The notes under the pieces: model-generated
What the model saw: the letters and a program-made list of their open reading frames with translations, nothing else
The model's database searches: none
What the model was told of the DNA's origin: nothing
Made by a program: the position numbers and the translations under genes
Shown: positions 49,909-63,000 of the stretch, piece after piece
How positions within the stretch are numbered: position 1 is the stretch's first letter
How the letters are laid out: each line of letters starts with the position of its first letter
From: Balamuthia mandrillaris
Taxonomy: Eukaryota; Discosea; Longamoebia; Balamuthiidae
DNA length: 64,000 nucleotides
NCBI GenBank assembly: GCA_031835245.1
Contig: JAVKOQ010000211.1
Coordinates: forward strand, 1 to 64,000
Reading direction: 5' to 3'

Positions 49909-52900
49909 ATGACCGAAGAAACACCACCTGCCGCTACTGCTGTTGTTGTTGCAATTGAAGTGGAAGATGCTGTTCTTTCGATCCGAAAGTATCACCACAA
50001 TACAGCAACTTGGTAAAACCAGTCTCTCTCTTCTCTCTCTTCGCTCTTATCTCTCTCTTTTCTCTCTCTCTCAAGTCCGAGTCTTATCCATGCTCATCCC
50101 CTTTTCATCGTTTCGAACAGGTGTCTTCTGGGAGAGGGAAAGGAGAACGGTTACCGTCAACTCCAGTTGCTGAAGCAAGGAACATCGTTGGACTACCTTC
50201 TCGCCACTGTGAAGTCCAACACCCTGGCTGCCTCTTTTACTTTCCTTCGATGGCCGTCCGTGGAAGGGGCAGGCGCCAAAGAGCTGTTCATCCTCCTGCA
50301 CATCAGCAAAGACGAAGCAATACCGAAGGATGAGGACAAAGGAAGGGCGTATCCTAGCGACATCTCCGTCATCCAGGCTGCCAAAACATGTTGTCAGGTT
50401 TGTGAAGGCGTCCAGCTCTCTTTGGGTCGACGGGTGTGCTAACATCCTTCCATCCAGCCTTTCGATCTTTTCCTGTCTCTTTCACGCTCCGAACTTAACC
50501 CGACTCGTCTGCAACAAGAGCTGTACAAACACGTGACTCCGCTCGATCCTCCTCTTTCACCCTCCTTCTCTTCTCCTTCCTCACATTCACATCCTCCCGA
50601 GTCCTCCCGTCTCTCTTCCGCTCCTTTGTCCTCTCGTCGTCCAATCGGCGGAAGAGGGAAAGAACGGGAAAGAGAGCCCTCCACTAGGAAGGAACGGCGG
50701 ACCTCTTCTTCCTCGTCTTCGTCACCCTATTCCTCCTTGTCATCCCCTCCTCCCTCGCCATCTTCCTCCTCCGCCTCTACCTCTCCCTCCTTGTCAAAGT
50801 CATCCGAAGGGCGGAAGCATCCCAAACAAGAACAGCCCCACGCCTCGTCTCCTTCTGCTTCACCTTCCTCCTCTTCTTCCGCCTCCTCCTCCAGCCGTCG
50901 GTTCGCTCAGTCCGCGGAAGCTCTGAAGGCGTTTCGAACTGGTTCTCAGAAGAGGACGACGAAGAAGAAGGATAGGAGGAAAGAAGGCGCAGACGACACA
51001 AACGAGAAAGAAAAGAAAGGGACAACAGAGGAGGAGGATACTTCCTTAACACCTGCAACGCTCACGGCATCTTCAAAGAAGAATGCAAAGCGAAGCAAAC
51101 GCAAAGGGGACGCCGATGCAGAGAAACCCACGAAGAAGAAGAAAAAGCAGAAGAAGAGCAGCACCACCAAGAAAGAAGCAGAGACTCCACGCAAGAGAAG
51201 ACGAGCGACCGAAGGAGCAGAAGGAAGCAGCACAAGCAACAACGGCGCGTTGGGGTCCACGCCAAGAGCTCCTCCTTCTTCGCAGCAGCATGGCAACAAC
51301 AAAGATGGCAAGAAGACAAAGAGAAGAGGGAGCAAGAGCGAAGGAGCAACCACGCCGACCACGCCTCGCTCCTCCGCCAAGTCTACGAGGAGACGAAGAA
51401 AAACGGACGAGCTGGTGACCTCCCAGAGCAGCGAAGATAACAACAGCACGAATGGGGCAAAGGAAACGAGCACTCGCACCAGGCGTTCACGGAGCCGCAG
51501 CACCGGCCAGCTGCTCAGCAAAGAGGTCCTCGAGGGAGGAGACCTTCTTCTTGGCCCAAGTGAGGTTAAAGACAAAGAGGAGAGCAAGCTCACTTCAGAA
51601 AGAGAACTTGGAGGAAGACATGAAGAAGAAGGAGAAGGCGAAGTAACGGAAGGGAGGCATAGCATGGCCTCGCGGATCCTTCGGAGCGGGCGAAGACGGA
51701 GCACGTCCACCACCGCCATGGTGAGGGAAGAGAGCAACACGAAGGATTACAAGGACGGAACAACACGGTCCAGGAGGTCCTCTGTTCATGTCGATGGAAG
51801 CGACTCGCCTCAACACCGTCCACTCAACCTCATTGACAAGAAGGAAGAAAGAGAAGTAGAGGACGGAGGAACTGAAGAGAAGAGTTTGACTACAGAAAGG
51901 GAGCGAGGAGGAGCACCAATGTTGGCCACAAAGACGAAGGGCTCCCCTTTGCCGTCGCCGAGAAGAACGTTAGCAGGAGCGGGAGCGGGAAGCAGCAGCG
52001 ACAGAGACAAGATACCAAGCCCTGCTTCCACCATTACTCGCTCCAGGCAGCCAACCATAACGACACAACATGAGGAGGAGGAGAAAGAAGAAGAAGAAGT
52101 ACAAGCTGAAGTGGACGAAGGAGATGAAGAAAGAGCCATCAAACAACAGCAAATAGATGCTCCGAGACAGTTTGCAAGGCTCAGTCGCAACAGCAGCGTT
52201 CTGGAGCAGATCCTCAACTCTGCGGATAGCGATGATGCCCTCGAGGACAGCCCTTCTTACTCTAAACTGAAGATGCAACACCGGTTGAAGAGAAAGAAGA
52301 AGGTGAAGAAGGTGAAGCATGACCAGACCAAGGCGACGACAATGATCAAAGAGGCTTCTTCCGCTCCTACTGCAGTAGCATCAACACCAAAGAAGACAAA
52401 GACGAAGAAGAAGGCGACGAAGAAGAAGAAGAAAGCGAAAAAGGACAAGCCAAAGAAAAAGGAAGAAGCAGTGGAGGACCAAACGCCAACAATGTTGATA
52501 GCAGAAAGCAAAGAGAAGGAGAAAGAACGAGAAGAGAGTGACGACAATCGTCAGCTGAGGGACAAAGCGGAAACAACAAACTCGCCTTTATCGCTGCAGA
52601 ATACGTTACTTCTTCCCATCATTGAAGAAGAAAAAGAAGAACGGCATCAACCACAACAACGTGAAGAACAAGAAGAACAAAGCACACCATCTACTCATCG
52701 AGAAAGATGTAAAAGTCAAGACTGGAGCAACTCTTCCCCCGGCAATTCACATCGTCAAAGCAAGCTACACGAAGAATGTGGATCCGAGTCGAAGAAAGAA
52801 AAGCTCCCTCTCTTTCGCAAACGAAGAGGCAGCTTCAGCAAACTATTACCTCGAATAGGCTCCTCCGGCTCTTTCTTTCACGTTCTCTCCACTCCAGTTC

Positions 52901-55900
52901 GGAAACATGCCACTTCTTCCTCTTCTTCTTCTTCGTCAAAACGTTCACACGATTCTTCTCCTCCAACAACTCTCTCTGGGCTTGTTCCGAGACCTATAAA
53001 ACCTTATGGCCCAAACACCAAACGAGTGGTTGTTATAGAAGGTGGTCAAGAGATCGAGATATGGAGAGAACCTTCTCCTCCCCTTCCTCCTACTGCCATC
53101 GAGATGAAGGAGGAAGATGCGGAAAAGAGAAAAGAGAAAGAAGAAGTGAATGAAGAAGCAGAACAAAGAAAAGCAACAACACCAACAACTGTTCCCATAG
53201 AGAAGGAAGCAAATCGCCTTCATCATCTTCAAAACGAGGAACGAATGTTGAAAGAGTTGGAAGACAGAGTTCTGAGAGATGCCAAAGAAATGGAGCTGCG
53301 CCTCATCATGGAGAACGTGGACGATGCCAACCTGCCTCGCGTTCAATCCAATGGCTCCTTCTTCATCACTTCCTCCCTACAAGTCATCAACGAACGCAGA
53401 AAGTTATCGTTTTTCCCTTACAACGACAAAGTAACACAACACCACTCCCGTCGAAGAGCAAAGAGCGCTGGCAGTTCTGTAGAGTTGAAAGCGAGTATTC
53501 GTGATCGTGATGTCCTCTCTTCTTCGCTTTCTGGTATGAGAAAGAGAGCAGAAGCAGGTGAAGGAGGTAATGATAGAAGACCGCCGCCACCTTCAATAAG
53601 GGCTGCAAGAAGACGTTCCGCCAAGCTTAATGAGCATCTATTAAATGCTATGGACGAAAGCTTAGAGAAAGAACAGCCGTTATACATCGAACGAAGATAT
53701 TCCGTCGCTGCTCCCTCATCATCAGCTCCTGATTCTCTCGTAGATGAAGATTATGAAGATGAAACAGAGCGAAAGGATAATTCTTCAACTTCTTCGAAGA
53801 GGGCAACAATGACAGCGATAAAGGAATACTCTGATACTGACACAGAAACGGAGACCGAGACAGAGACGGAGACTGAAGGAGAAGGAGAGGTGAGGCGTCT
53901 ATTCTCCATCGCTCCTTCCTCTATTGTATTGCCTCCTCCGTCCCCTCTGTCCCGCTCTTCCTCTAGAACCACAAAGTCAAAACCGCGGCAAAAGAACAAA
54001 CGACGACGAGGCCGAAGCAGACGAAAAGAGATGGAGATTGCAGAACTTAGACGATGGAGAGAAGAGTCTGAGGATCGTCTCGAACTCAGAAGAAGAGATC
54101 TCGTTCATCACACCTCTTCTTCGTCTCCTTCTTCCCCTGCTTCTGTTCGTCCCTCCTCACCTACCTCTTCTTCTTCTTCTTCTTTCGTATCACCTCCCGC
54201 GACTTCTTTGATTGCTGAAGTTCGAACGAGAAGTCCCCAAGCAAGTATGGCGCTCAACATCAACTTACTTATACTCAACTCGAAGAGGGATGAGATGACC
54301 AACTCGATGACGAACTTGAGCGAAGAGGACAAAGAAAAGATTCAGCGCTCCAAAGAGGAGATCAATCACCGAAAGACATTGTTTCTGGCTCAAAAACATA
54401 CTTTCCTCCCTCCTCTTCAACAAGTTGATGGCGGAGGAGTAAGAAGAAGAGCAGCCCCATTTGCTTCTGCTTCTGCTGATGTTGGCGGAGCAGTGTTAAC
54501 GAGAGTGACACGTTCGGCAAGTAGTCCGCCAGCTCCTCCTTCTGATCTTCTGACCAACCCTCTCTATGACGAAGAGGAGATGGATAAAGAAAGCGAGGTA
54601 GCAGAAGATGATGGCGAAGACGAAGAGACCCTTTATAGTAGCACTTGTTCGTCTGACTCTGATGAGGACCTTTCTGAAGATGGTGAAGAAGAAGACGAAG
54701 AGGTAAGAGATGACCAAGTGTTTACTTGGCATAATGTCCCAACTCCTATTTCTACCGATAGAGCTAGAAAGCTCTCTTCTTCCACCCCAGTTTTATCCTC
54801 TTCGGCTCTTGCTTCTTCTTCAGTTGCTGCCACTTCTTCACATTCCTCTCTTTCCGTGTCCTCTCCCACTCTATCCAAAAACTCACGCAGAGCGTCTTCT
54901 TCATCCTCGCACGCTTCTTCAGCTTTGTTGCATTCTTCTCCTTCCGTTTCTTTTGCGACGAAGGTATCGAACCCATCCTCAAAATCACAAAACTTAAAGA
55001 GAGAAAGAGATGGAGGGAATGCTTCACCTTCTTCTTCCTCTCCGCTTCGCACCATCAAAAAGAACAAAAACCAAAAGAGAATCGTGATGAAAAAGAGCAG
55101 AACACAAAAGAAACGCAAAACCACGAACAGTGCAAAGGAGCAAACAGTGATGGAACGAGCTGGGGAAGAACAACGAAGCCGAAGGAGGAAAAGAAGAGGA
55201 AAAGCGGGCGGCAAAACCTCTTCCTCCGCCTCGCAACGAAGAAGAAAAGGAGCAACACGACACAAACGGAGCAACTCCCATGAACTCCGAAACGGGGCTT
55301 CCATCGGCGCTGTTCCTCGGTCTCGCTCTCGTTCTTTGGGCGAAGAGCTGGTCGAGGACAATAACGCTGAACACGACTTTCTTCTAACTGCTTCCTCTTC
55401 AACCAGTTCAGCCATTTACAAAAATTCTGTCAGCCACCAAGTTGGAGGAGGAGGAGAGTCAGAATTCCTTCCTCCGAGGTCCAGAAGCGAGTCTTCCATC
55501 TCCTCTCATGTGATGAGCAAAGAACACGGAGATGGAGAAGGAGGAGAACTCCAACAAAAAGGAGGAAGAAAACGATCAGCAACAAATGATGATGAACCAC
55601 AACAAGAAAGCAACAATGGCAGCAACAGAGAGAACAAAGAGAAACAAAAGACGAGTTCGCCGTTGTTAGGATGGAGGCAGATAAAGTCCCGGTTTGAGAA
55701 CAAGCGAGACAAAGAGAGGAAGAGGGAAGAACAACGGGTCGAAGGAGGAATAACAGAAGAGATAACAACGTTTAAGGAAGTGGAAGACATGAACTTTTTG
55801 CAGTTCCTGAGAACGACGGAACCGCCACAAGCACGTTCCTTCAAGGAAGTTCAGAAGCAGAAGGAAAAGGAGAGGAAGAGACAGGCCAAACTTCGAAAGA

Positions 55901-56994
55901 AAGAAAAGCGAGTGATGGGTAGCCTCCGAAAGAGCTCCATCGAATCCTCGACATCAACGCCCTCATCCTCCAACACAAACTTGGAAGCTCTTCTCATTCA
56001 TAGCAACAATAGAGCAAGCCATCATCAACAAGTTGGAGGGGGAGGAAGACCGCGAAGCAAAAGCTTTGGAATGTCGGCTTCCGAAGCAAACACGTTGCAA
56101 CACAACCTGTTGCTCTCTCCTTTACCTCTCGACTCAGTGTCTCCTTCGACAGAGCAGATGTTAACAGAACGAGAGGAGAAAGCAAAGGTGTTGTTGCCAT
56201 CTCCATCGCTAGTGCTCTCTTTCGAAGAGGATGGAGCATCGGGAGCTGGAGTGGGGGTCTTAGGCATGCTCGGAGGAAACATGGGAGATGGAAGCGGAAG
56301 TGGCGGAGGAGGAAGGAGGAGCAAGGACAAGTCCCTGTCGGATGAGAAAAAGAGGAAGAAAAAGAAACTTAAGAAAGAGGATAGAAAGAGGAAGAAAGAG
56401 ATGGAGAAGCTACTGAAGGAGGTGGAAGAGGATCAGGAGGAGATACGTCGTCAACAGAAGAAGATGGAGGAAGAAATGAGGAGACAACACAAGGAAAGGG
56501 AGAAGGAACGGCGGAAAGAGTTGGCGAAGGTCGAGAAAGAACGGAGCAAACAAAAAGAACAGTTACAACAGAGCGCCAATAATAATGGCGGCATTTCTCC
56601 TCTTCTTTCCTCTCCAAAAATGAATAACACAAAGTTGGAAGATGGTGGACTACTTCCGCAACGGGGAGGCCTTTCTTCTTCTTCAAGTCGCTTCGACTTT
56701 GGAGCAGGCTTCACTCGACCAAGAAGCAATACTTTTCATGGCGAAGGAACCTTTCCTCCACCTCCATTCCTCGATGATGGTGTAGATGTTGGAGGAGATA
56801 GAACCGTAAGTGAAGCAATACCAACGAATGTTGCTGCTTTGGATGTTAGCATCGCGGCTGCTTTGCCGAAACGATTTATGGGCACTCCTTCACTTGGTAC
56901 GCTTATACAAACTGGTGGCATTCATTCAGATGACGAACGACCTGCTAGGCATTACCGCCTTGGTTTGTGTTTCCCCAACCGCACTTGTCGTTCT

Positions 56995-57037
<43 letters not shown>

Positions 57038-58190
57038 TTTCTTCGTTGTTTGTTGTTTTTTCTCTTCTCTCATTTTTGGGGCAACCAAAGCAGGCAAGGA
57101 AACGGCGACAGGTTCGTCGGGCGAAGAAAGTGCCACAAACAACATGGTGGATGGCAAGCTTGTTCTCTCTTCTTCTTCCGGCAAGGGAAGTGGACGTGAA
57201 GACGCCGAAGTTTTAGAAAGCAACGAAGCGGACTGCAATGATTCCAACGCTTTAGTCTCTTCCTCTTCGGCAAACACTGCTTTGGCTTCGAGCGGAGACA
57301 ACTTTCACAGCACGAGTTGGATGTCCTCCGAAATGGCGACGCGCCTTTGTAAAAGTGCAGGAGGATTGTTGGTGATCAGCGAAGAGAAAGAGAAGGAGAA
57401 AGAGAAAGAGAAAGAAAAGCAATACGTGAAAGATGGAACACCTCGATCCGAAATTCTAGGTCGTCGCAGAGGAAGCAAAACATCAACAACAACGGCATCA
57501 TCACCCTCCTCTTCGTCAGCAACAGAACCACTGTCACAAAGCGGAGGAATGTCTGTCTACCATGGTGGAGATGTATATGGAGCGGCTATTGAAAGAATAC
57601 TGAAGCAGGAGGAGGACATCCATAAACAGTTTCAGCTGTATCGACTGAAGGATGGAGCTTGTCCAACGCAACACGAAAAGAAAGAGCAGCTCAAGTTCTT
57701 GTTGAGGCGCTACAAACAGCTCATAGGAAAGATAGAAAACGATTTGGAAATGGCCTCTTCATCTTCATTGAATAATATTAATCATCAAAGCGGAGGAAGT
57801 GGAGATCCTTCTTCTGGTTCGAGCGTTTCTTCAACTCCTCGTCAAGTCGCAACAACACCAATAACAACGCCAGCAACCACTTCGAGACGTATTTCGGTTG
57901 AAACTTGGAGACTTCGTTGGGAAGATATTCTGTTTTCTTCTTCTTTGGGGGCGAAAAGAAGAGCAGCAACAACGAGAATCAGTGGAGAGGATGATGATGA
58001 CGAAGAGGAGGACGCGCCTAGAAGTGTCGTGGAAGCGATTTATCGCGGAAGCGCTGTGTTGGTCAAGTTTTTGTTGTCGATTGGTAACAAGGAGGCCCAT
58101 GAGGAAGTGGATGCGTTGGAAAAGGAGATATCCTCCCTGGCGTATGCCCTTCTTCCTTCTTCATTTCTCTTCCTTCTTCATTGCTCTTTC

Positions 58191-58276
<86 letters not shown>

Positions 58277-59316
58277 CTTGTTGTTCTTCTTCTTCTTTTC
58301 CTCCTCCTCCTTCTTCTGCTTCGGCTTCTTCCTCTTCGTCAGCATCATTCTCTCCTCTGATTCTCGTTGAGCTTAATTGCCATTTATTCATCAATTTCGT
58401 CATGCGAACAGGTCGATACGACATGCAGCGATACAGCAATGCTTCGGGTTCACGTACAACCAAAAGGATTTGTATCTGGTCACAGAACGAACCTTTCACC
58501 CGAATCTCAATCGATTGCTGGTTGATGAAAGCAAAAAACTAAGGTTCGTTTCTTCTCTTGTTTCAATGTAAGCAGAATCAAGGAATGACTCACTTCTTTG
58601 TCGCAAGTTGGCGGATGAGAATTGAACTGGCGAAAAGTGTGGCAGAAGCTGTGGCCTTTCTGCATTCAAAGAACATTCTTCATCGTGACATCAAGTCTCG
58701 CAACATTCTGGTTAGCCTTCACTTTTCTATGACTCTCTCTTCCCCGTCTCGTTCTCTTTCTCTGACACAAAACCAACATAGGTGACTCCAACTCTTCACA
58801 CAAAACTTATCAACTTTGCCTTCGCTCGTCGCCTCGAAGAGGACGGATCCTTCCTCCGCCTCAACACAAAGAACAACATCAACAACGAATGCGTGTGGTT
58901 AGCTCCTGAAGTCATGTTAGGAGAGCGTCACGACCAACGCGCCGACATCTTCAGTCTCGGCATCCTCTTCTTCGAGGTCATCACCAGAAAACAGGCAGTG
59001 AGAGAGTTTCACAGGAACAGCGATGCGGGCTATTCGTTGGATATGAGGAGAATGTGGCCTTTGGTGCCGGAGGACACCCCACCGGGCTTCTTACGGTTGG
59101 CGGAGGATTGTTGCAGCATCGATCCCACAGCGAGGCCAATGAGGAAGCATGTGCTGGCTCGATTAGCTGAGATAGAAGATAATCTTCCTGGTTATTTTTA
59201 CTTCTTCTTTTTCTTGTTCTTCTTGTTCTTCTTGTTCTTCTTGTTCTTCTTCTTCTTCTTCGTCTTCTTCTTCGTCTTCGTCTTCGTCTTCTTTTCTTCT
59301 TGTTGTTGTTGTCTTG

Positions 59317-59393
<77 letters not shown>

Positions 59394-59860
59394 TCTTCTT
59401 TCTTCTTTCTTCTTTCTTCTTTCTTCTTTTCTCGTTTGCTGTTTGAAAGAAGCGACTAATGTGATAAACAGAGGAAGACCAAAAGTCGATTCATCTGAAT
59501 CATCTCGAAACATTCGACAAAAGGTGGCTCCGGGCCGCCAAAACCGTCGATCACAGCCGACCCAATCTTTTAGAACCAAGTAACCACTTCTTTGTCTCTT
59601 TCTAGTCTTGTTATGTTTCTAACTGTTTTTGTTTTTCAGCTCGTCAAAGAATGTCGAGAGAGATACGAACGTTCAACAAAGAAGAGAAATTGTCTCACAT
59701 TCAACAAGAGCATGAACGAGTGGGGCCGTTGCTCTCCCCCGACCAGGAGCGCATCATGGAGCAACTCTCAGAGCAAGTGATGGAATTGCAAGCCCAAGTG
59801 GAAGAACTGGAGAGCGAGAACCGGTTCCTCAAAGGAGAGTTGGATAGACTCCTTGGTTGA
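49909..59860 (+). CDS. Giant (2972-residue) disordered protein with TKL-type kinase-like domain, DFG replaced by NFA
   Basis: Nine exons: 49909-50012, 50121-50397, 50458-56962, 57094-58141, 58412-58543, 58608-58710, 58782-59190, 59450-59579, 59650-59860. All phases close (8919 nt). The first 165 residues look globular (RQLQLLKQGTSLDYLLATVK, KELFILLHISKDEA) and are unrecognised. About 2100 residues of Ser/Lys/Arg/Glu-rich disorder follow, with coiled-coil stretches near 1980-2060. The kinase fold starts near residue 2600: AIYRGSAVLVKFLL (beta-3 Lys kept), EISSLASIRHAAIQQCFGF (alpha-C), LHRDIKSRNIL (catalytic Asp kept), KLINFAFARR in place of DFG, WLAPEVMLGE, DQRADIFSLGILFFEVI, and C-terminal IDPTARPMRKH. 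Loss of the DFG Asp argues for a pseudokinase or unusual metal use. A coiled coil (MEQLSEQVMELQAQVEELES) ends the protein. It lacks a recognised name. Confidence 0.85.
58193..58277 (+). repeat. (TTG)n in kinase-gene intron 4
   Basis: About 27 TTG units within the 270-nt intron between the two N-lobe exons. A second (TTG)n run lies at 59318-59391 in the intron after the kinase domain, beside (TTC)n. Confidence 0.93.
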
Positions 59861-60005
59861 GGTTACTTTTGTTTTTTGTTGTTATTGTATTTTCGTTTTG
59901 TTTGTGTATTTTGTTTTTTGTAAGTTGCAAAAAAAAAACGTTTGATGTAAAGAAGAAAAAAAAATAACTTTATCATACTTATGCGAGGAAGTGTAACCAC
60001 AATGC

Positions 60006-63000
60006 TTACGTTCGATGATAGGAAGAAGAATAAGAAGAAGAGGAAGAGGAAGGAGATGCCTTGTTGTTGTTGGTGACAACTGGGATAGGAGGGAGCGTTC
60101 GATGGTTCTGTGTTCCACTGAACGAGTGGTCAAGAGTGTTGTGGTTGTTTGTTGGTTGGTATTGTTGTTGATAGTTTTGTTGATGCTGTTGCGGATAGTG
60201 TAGTTGTGGTTGGGAGTAAGCATGTTGATGATGTTGTGGTTGGTGTTGTGGAGAGTAAAGGTGTTGAGGTGGCTGAGAAGAGGAGTGAGTAGGATACGAA
60301 TGTTGCTGTGAATAAGAAGCACCATTAGAGGAAGTATAGTAAGCTTGATGGTGAGAAGGAGGAACAGAGGAAGAAGAAGGTGAAGGAAACTGAATTGTGG
60401 ACAGGACGTCTAGGTAAGCAGCAGCAGAGGTAGAAGATGACGGTGATGAGGATGACGATGGAGTAAAGGAAGAAGTTGAGTGAGATAAAGGTGGCGAAGG
60501 AGAGGAATGATGAAGTTGTTGTTGCTGTTGCTGTTGGCTACGAGGAGACAAAGCATTTGTTGTGGCAGATGGAAGGGAAACCAGCTGACCATCCAAAGCG
60601 GCTGGTGGAGCTGAACGAGATCGTTGAGGGCGAGAGTGAGCAGCACTTGGCGGCGGAACTAACGTTGGCATCGGACCGGGATAGACTTTGGAGGCATGAG
60701 GTTGTTGTCGGTGTTGATAACCCGCGTGATCCAACAAAGCAGGAGAAGATGAAGGTTGATGAGAATGAGGATAATGAATAGGGGATGGTGTCGTTTCATC
60801 TACGAATGGATTGAAGGAAGCAGAGGCGGAAGGAGCAGAAGCCGGAGGCATATGTTTCGGAGGTGGAGCAGAGTGAAGCATGCCACTGCCGTTTTGTATA
60901 GGAGAAGAGCTACCTCCTGTACGAGAAGAGATGACCAGCGCATCAAATAGCTGCTCTGCCTCGTTTCTTCTTCTCTCCTCTTCCAAGCGAGAGAGACGAA
61001 CGGCTTCTTCCACAGCTTTCTCTGCAAACTCTCCTTCATTGCGTCTGTAGCCAAAGTCATTCACTTGGTTGATGGCCGCTGAGTCATAGTCATCGGCATC
61101 ATAACTATCCCACTCATTCTCATCAAAAGTAGGAGCGATTGGGGAAGGAGCAAACGATGATTCCTTTTTGCTTCTTCTTTGACCCTTAACTCGCCAAACG
61201 TTCCTACCAACCAAAGTCTCTCCGTCAAGCTTTGCGTTTTCAGCGAGTCTCGCCGCTCTCCATGATTGAAATTCGCTTGTCTCGTGTTTGTATCTTTCGT
61301 TCTTGAGAGGATGTTTGGGAGGAATGCCGCATCGAGAGGCGTCCTCGAAGAAAGTCCTCACCACGAAGCCTTCCGGAAAAGACTTGTTCTTTAATCTCCC
61401 AGCTCCTGGTCCGTCTAATGCGGAGTAAGGACACTCTAGCACCATGTTGGAGCGAATAAACGAAGTATGAAAAGCATACCTGTTTGTTTCCGGTGAAACA
61501 GGGGCTTAGAATCAAAGAAAAGATAGAAAGACGACAACGTAAGGAAATAGAACGAGAGAAAGAGAAGCTAACTTGAACAGAAGTTGCATATCAGTGCCCA
61601 CGATGAGATCTCGCTTGTTGAAAATGCGGATGAGAATGTCTCCTTCCACCAACACCCTCTCCATGTCTATAACAACGTTTCTGTCCCATTTTGACTTATA
61701 CCGTCGTCCGGCCTTTATCATACAGATCGGAATGTGAACGGCCTTCAATGGATCCATATATAAGACTTCCACTCGTGGAAATATACCTCCTTTTACCATG
61801 TCAACATCTGCTATTGGCTCCAAGATTATTTTCTTGATATTGTTCCCTCCATTAGTAAAACACAACATGCATTAAGAGAAGGAGAAAGAAGAAGGAAAGA
61901 GAGAGCGGGAGAGAGAAAAGCAATGGAAAGGTTACAGTAATATAAAGTTGTCTTGGTGTTCTCAAAACTTGAGTTGGCATTTTGCCTTTGAGTAACTTGC
62001 TGAGGTACTTCACGTATCTATACGGGTTGAAGCGACAAACAAAATAGAATGAGTTACGGAAGAAATTTTTTTAAAAAAAGAAACCGACAAGAGAAAGAGA
62101 AAGAAGAAAGAACAGACCTGATCTGAGAAGGAACCGTAACACCATTAGCAGAGGCGCTCCGCTTTATGGCAAAATGATACATGGCCTCCGCTGGATGGTC
62201 ATACATTCCGCAATAGAGAAAATAGGAGGAGATGGCGGTGCCTGTTCTGCCTTTGCCTGCCTTGCAATGGATCACTGCCGTGTTTCTGGAATCTCCCTCC
62301 AACCAATCCAGCATTCTTTCGCAGAGACGCAGCTGTCGATGCAGCGGAGGTGCGTGGTGGTCTGGCCATCCGATAAATACAACCTTTTATCCAATTGTTG
62401 GTTTTGGTATTTGGCAAGAAGGAATGGAGAGAAGCAGAACGAGAGATAGGAGAAAAGACAGAGGAGAGACAGAGACAGAGGCAGAGAACAAGAGGAAAGA
62501 AGAGAAGAGAAGAGAAGAGAAGAGAAGAGAAGAGAAGAGAAGAGAAGAGAAGAGAAGAGAAGAGAAGAGAAGAGAAGAGAAGAGAAGAGAAGAGAAGAGA
62601 AGAGGAAGAGAAGAGAAGAGAAGAGAAGAGAAGAGAACGACGAAGAGAACGACGAAGAGAACGACGAAGAGAACGACGAAGAGAACGACGAAGAGAACGA
62701 CGAAGAGAAGAGAACGACGAAGAGAACGACGAAGAGAACGACGAAGAGAAGATAACGACGACGAGAAAAGAAACGAACATGGTTACGAAAGTGATTGGGG
62801 TCGTAATGCTTTTCGGAGGTGTTGAAGACCAGATAATGGCCAGCGTGCTCTCGCTCAAGATACATGCTGACCTCTTCGATGCGGTTGCGGTAGGCTTGCT
62901 CCAACAGAGCCTCCGCTGGGAAACCCATCGCTATTATACGAGGCGCTACATCTGGTGGTTCGGTTTGTTGTGATTGTTTGATGATGAGAAGCAGAAGCAG

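Noticed and set aside
51600-55415. Several 200-260-codon minus-strand frames rich in Ser, Leu and Phe
   Set aside because: Antisense of the charged, disordered 6.5-kb exon of the kinase-like gene. No start context or domain.
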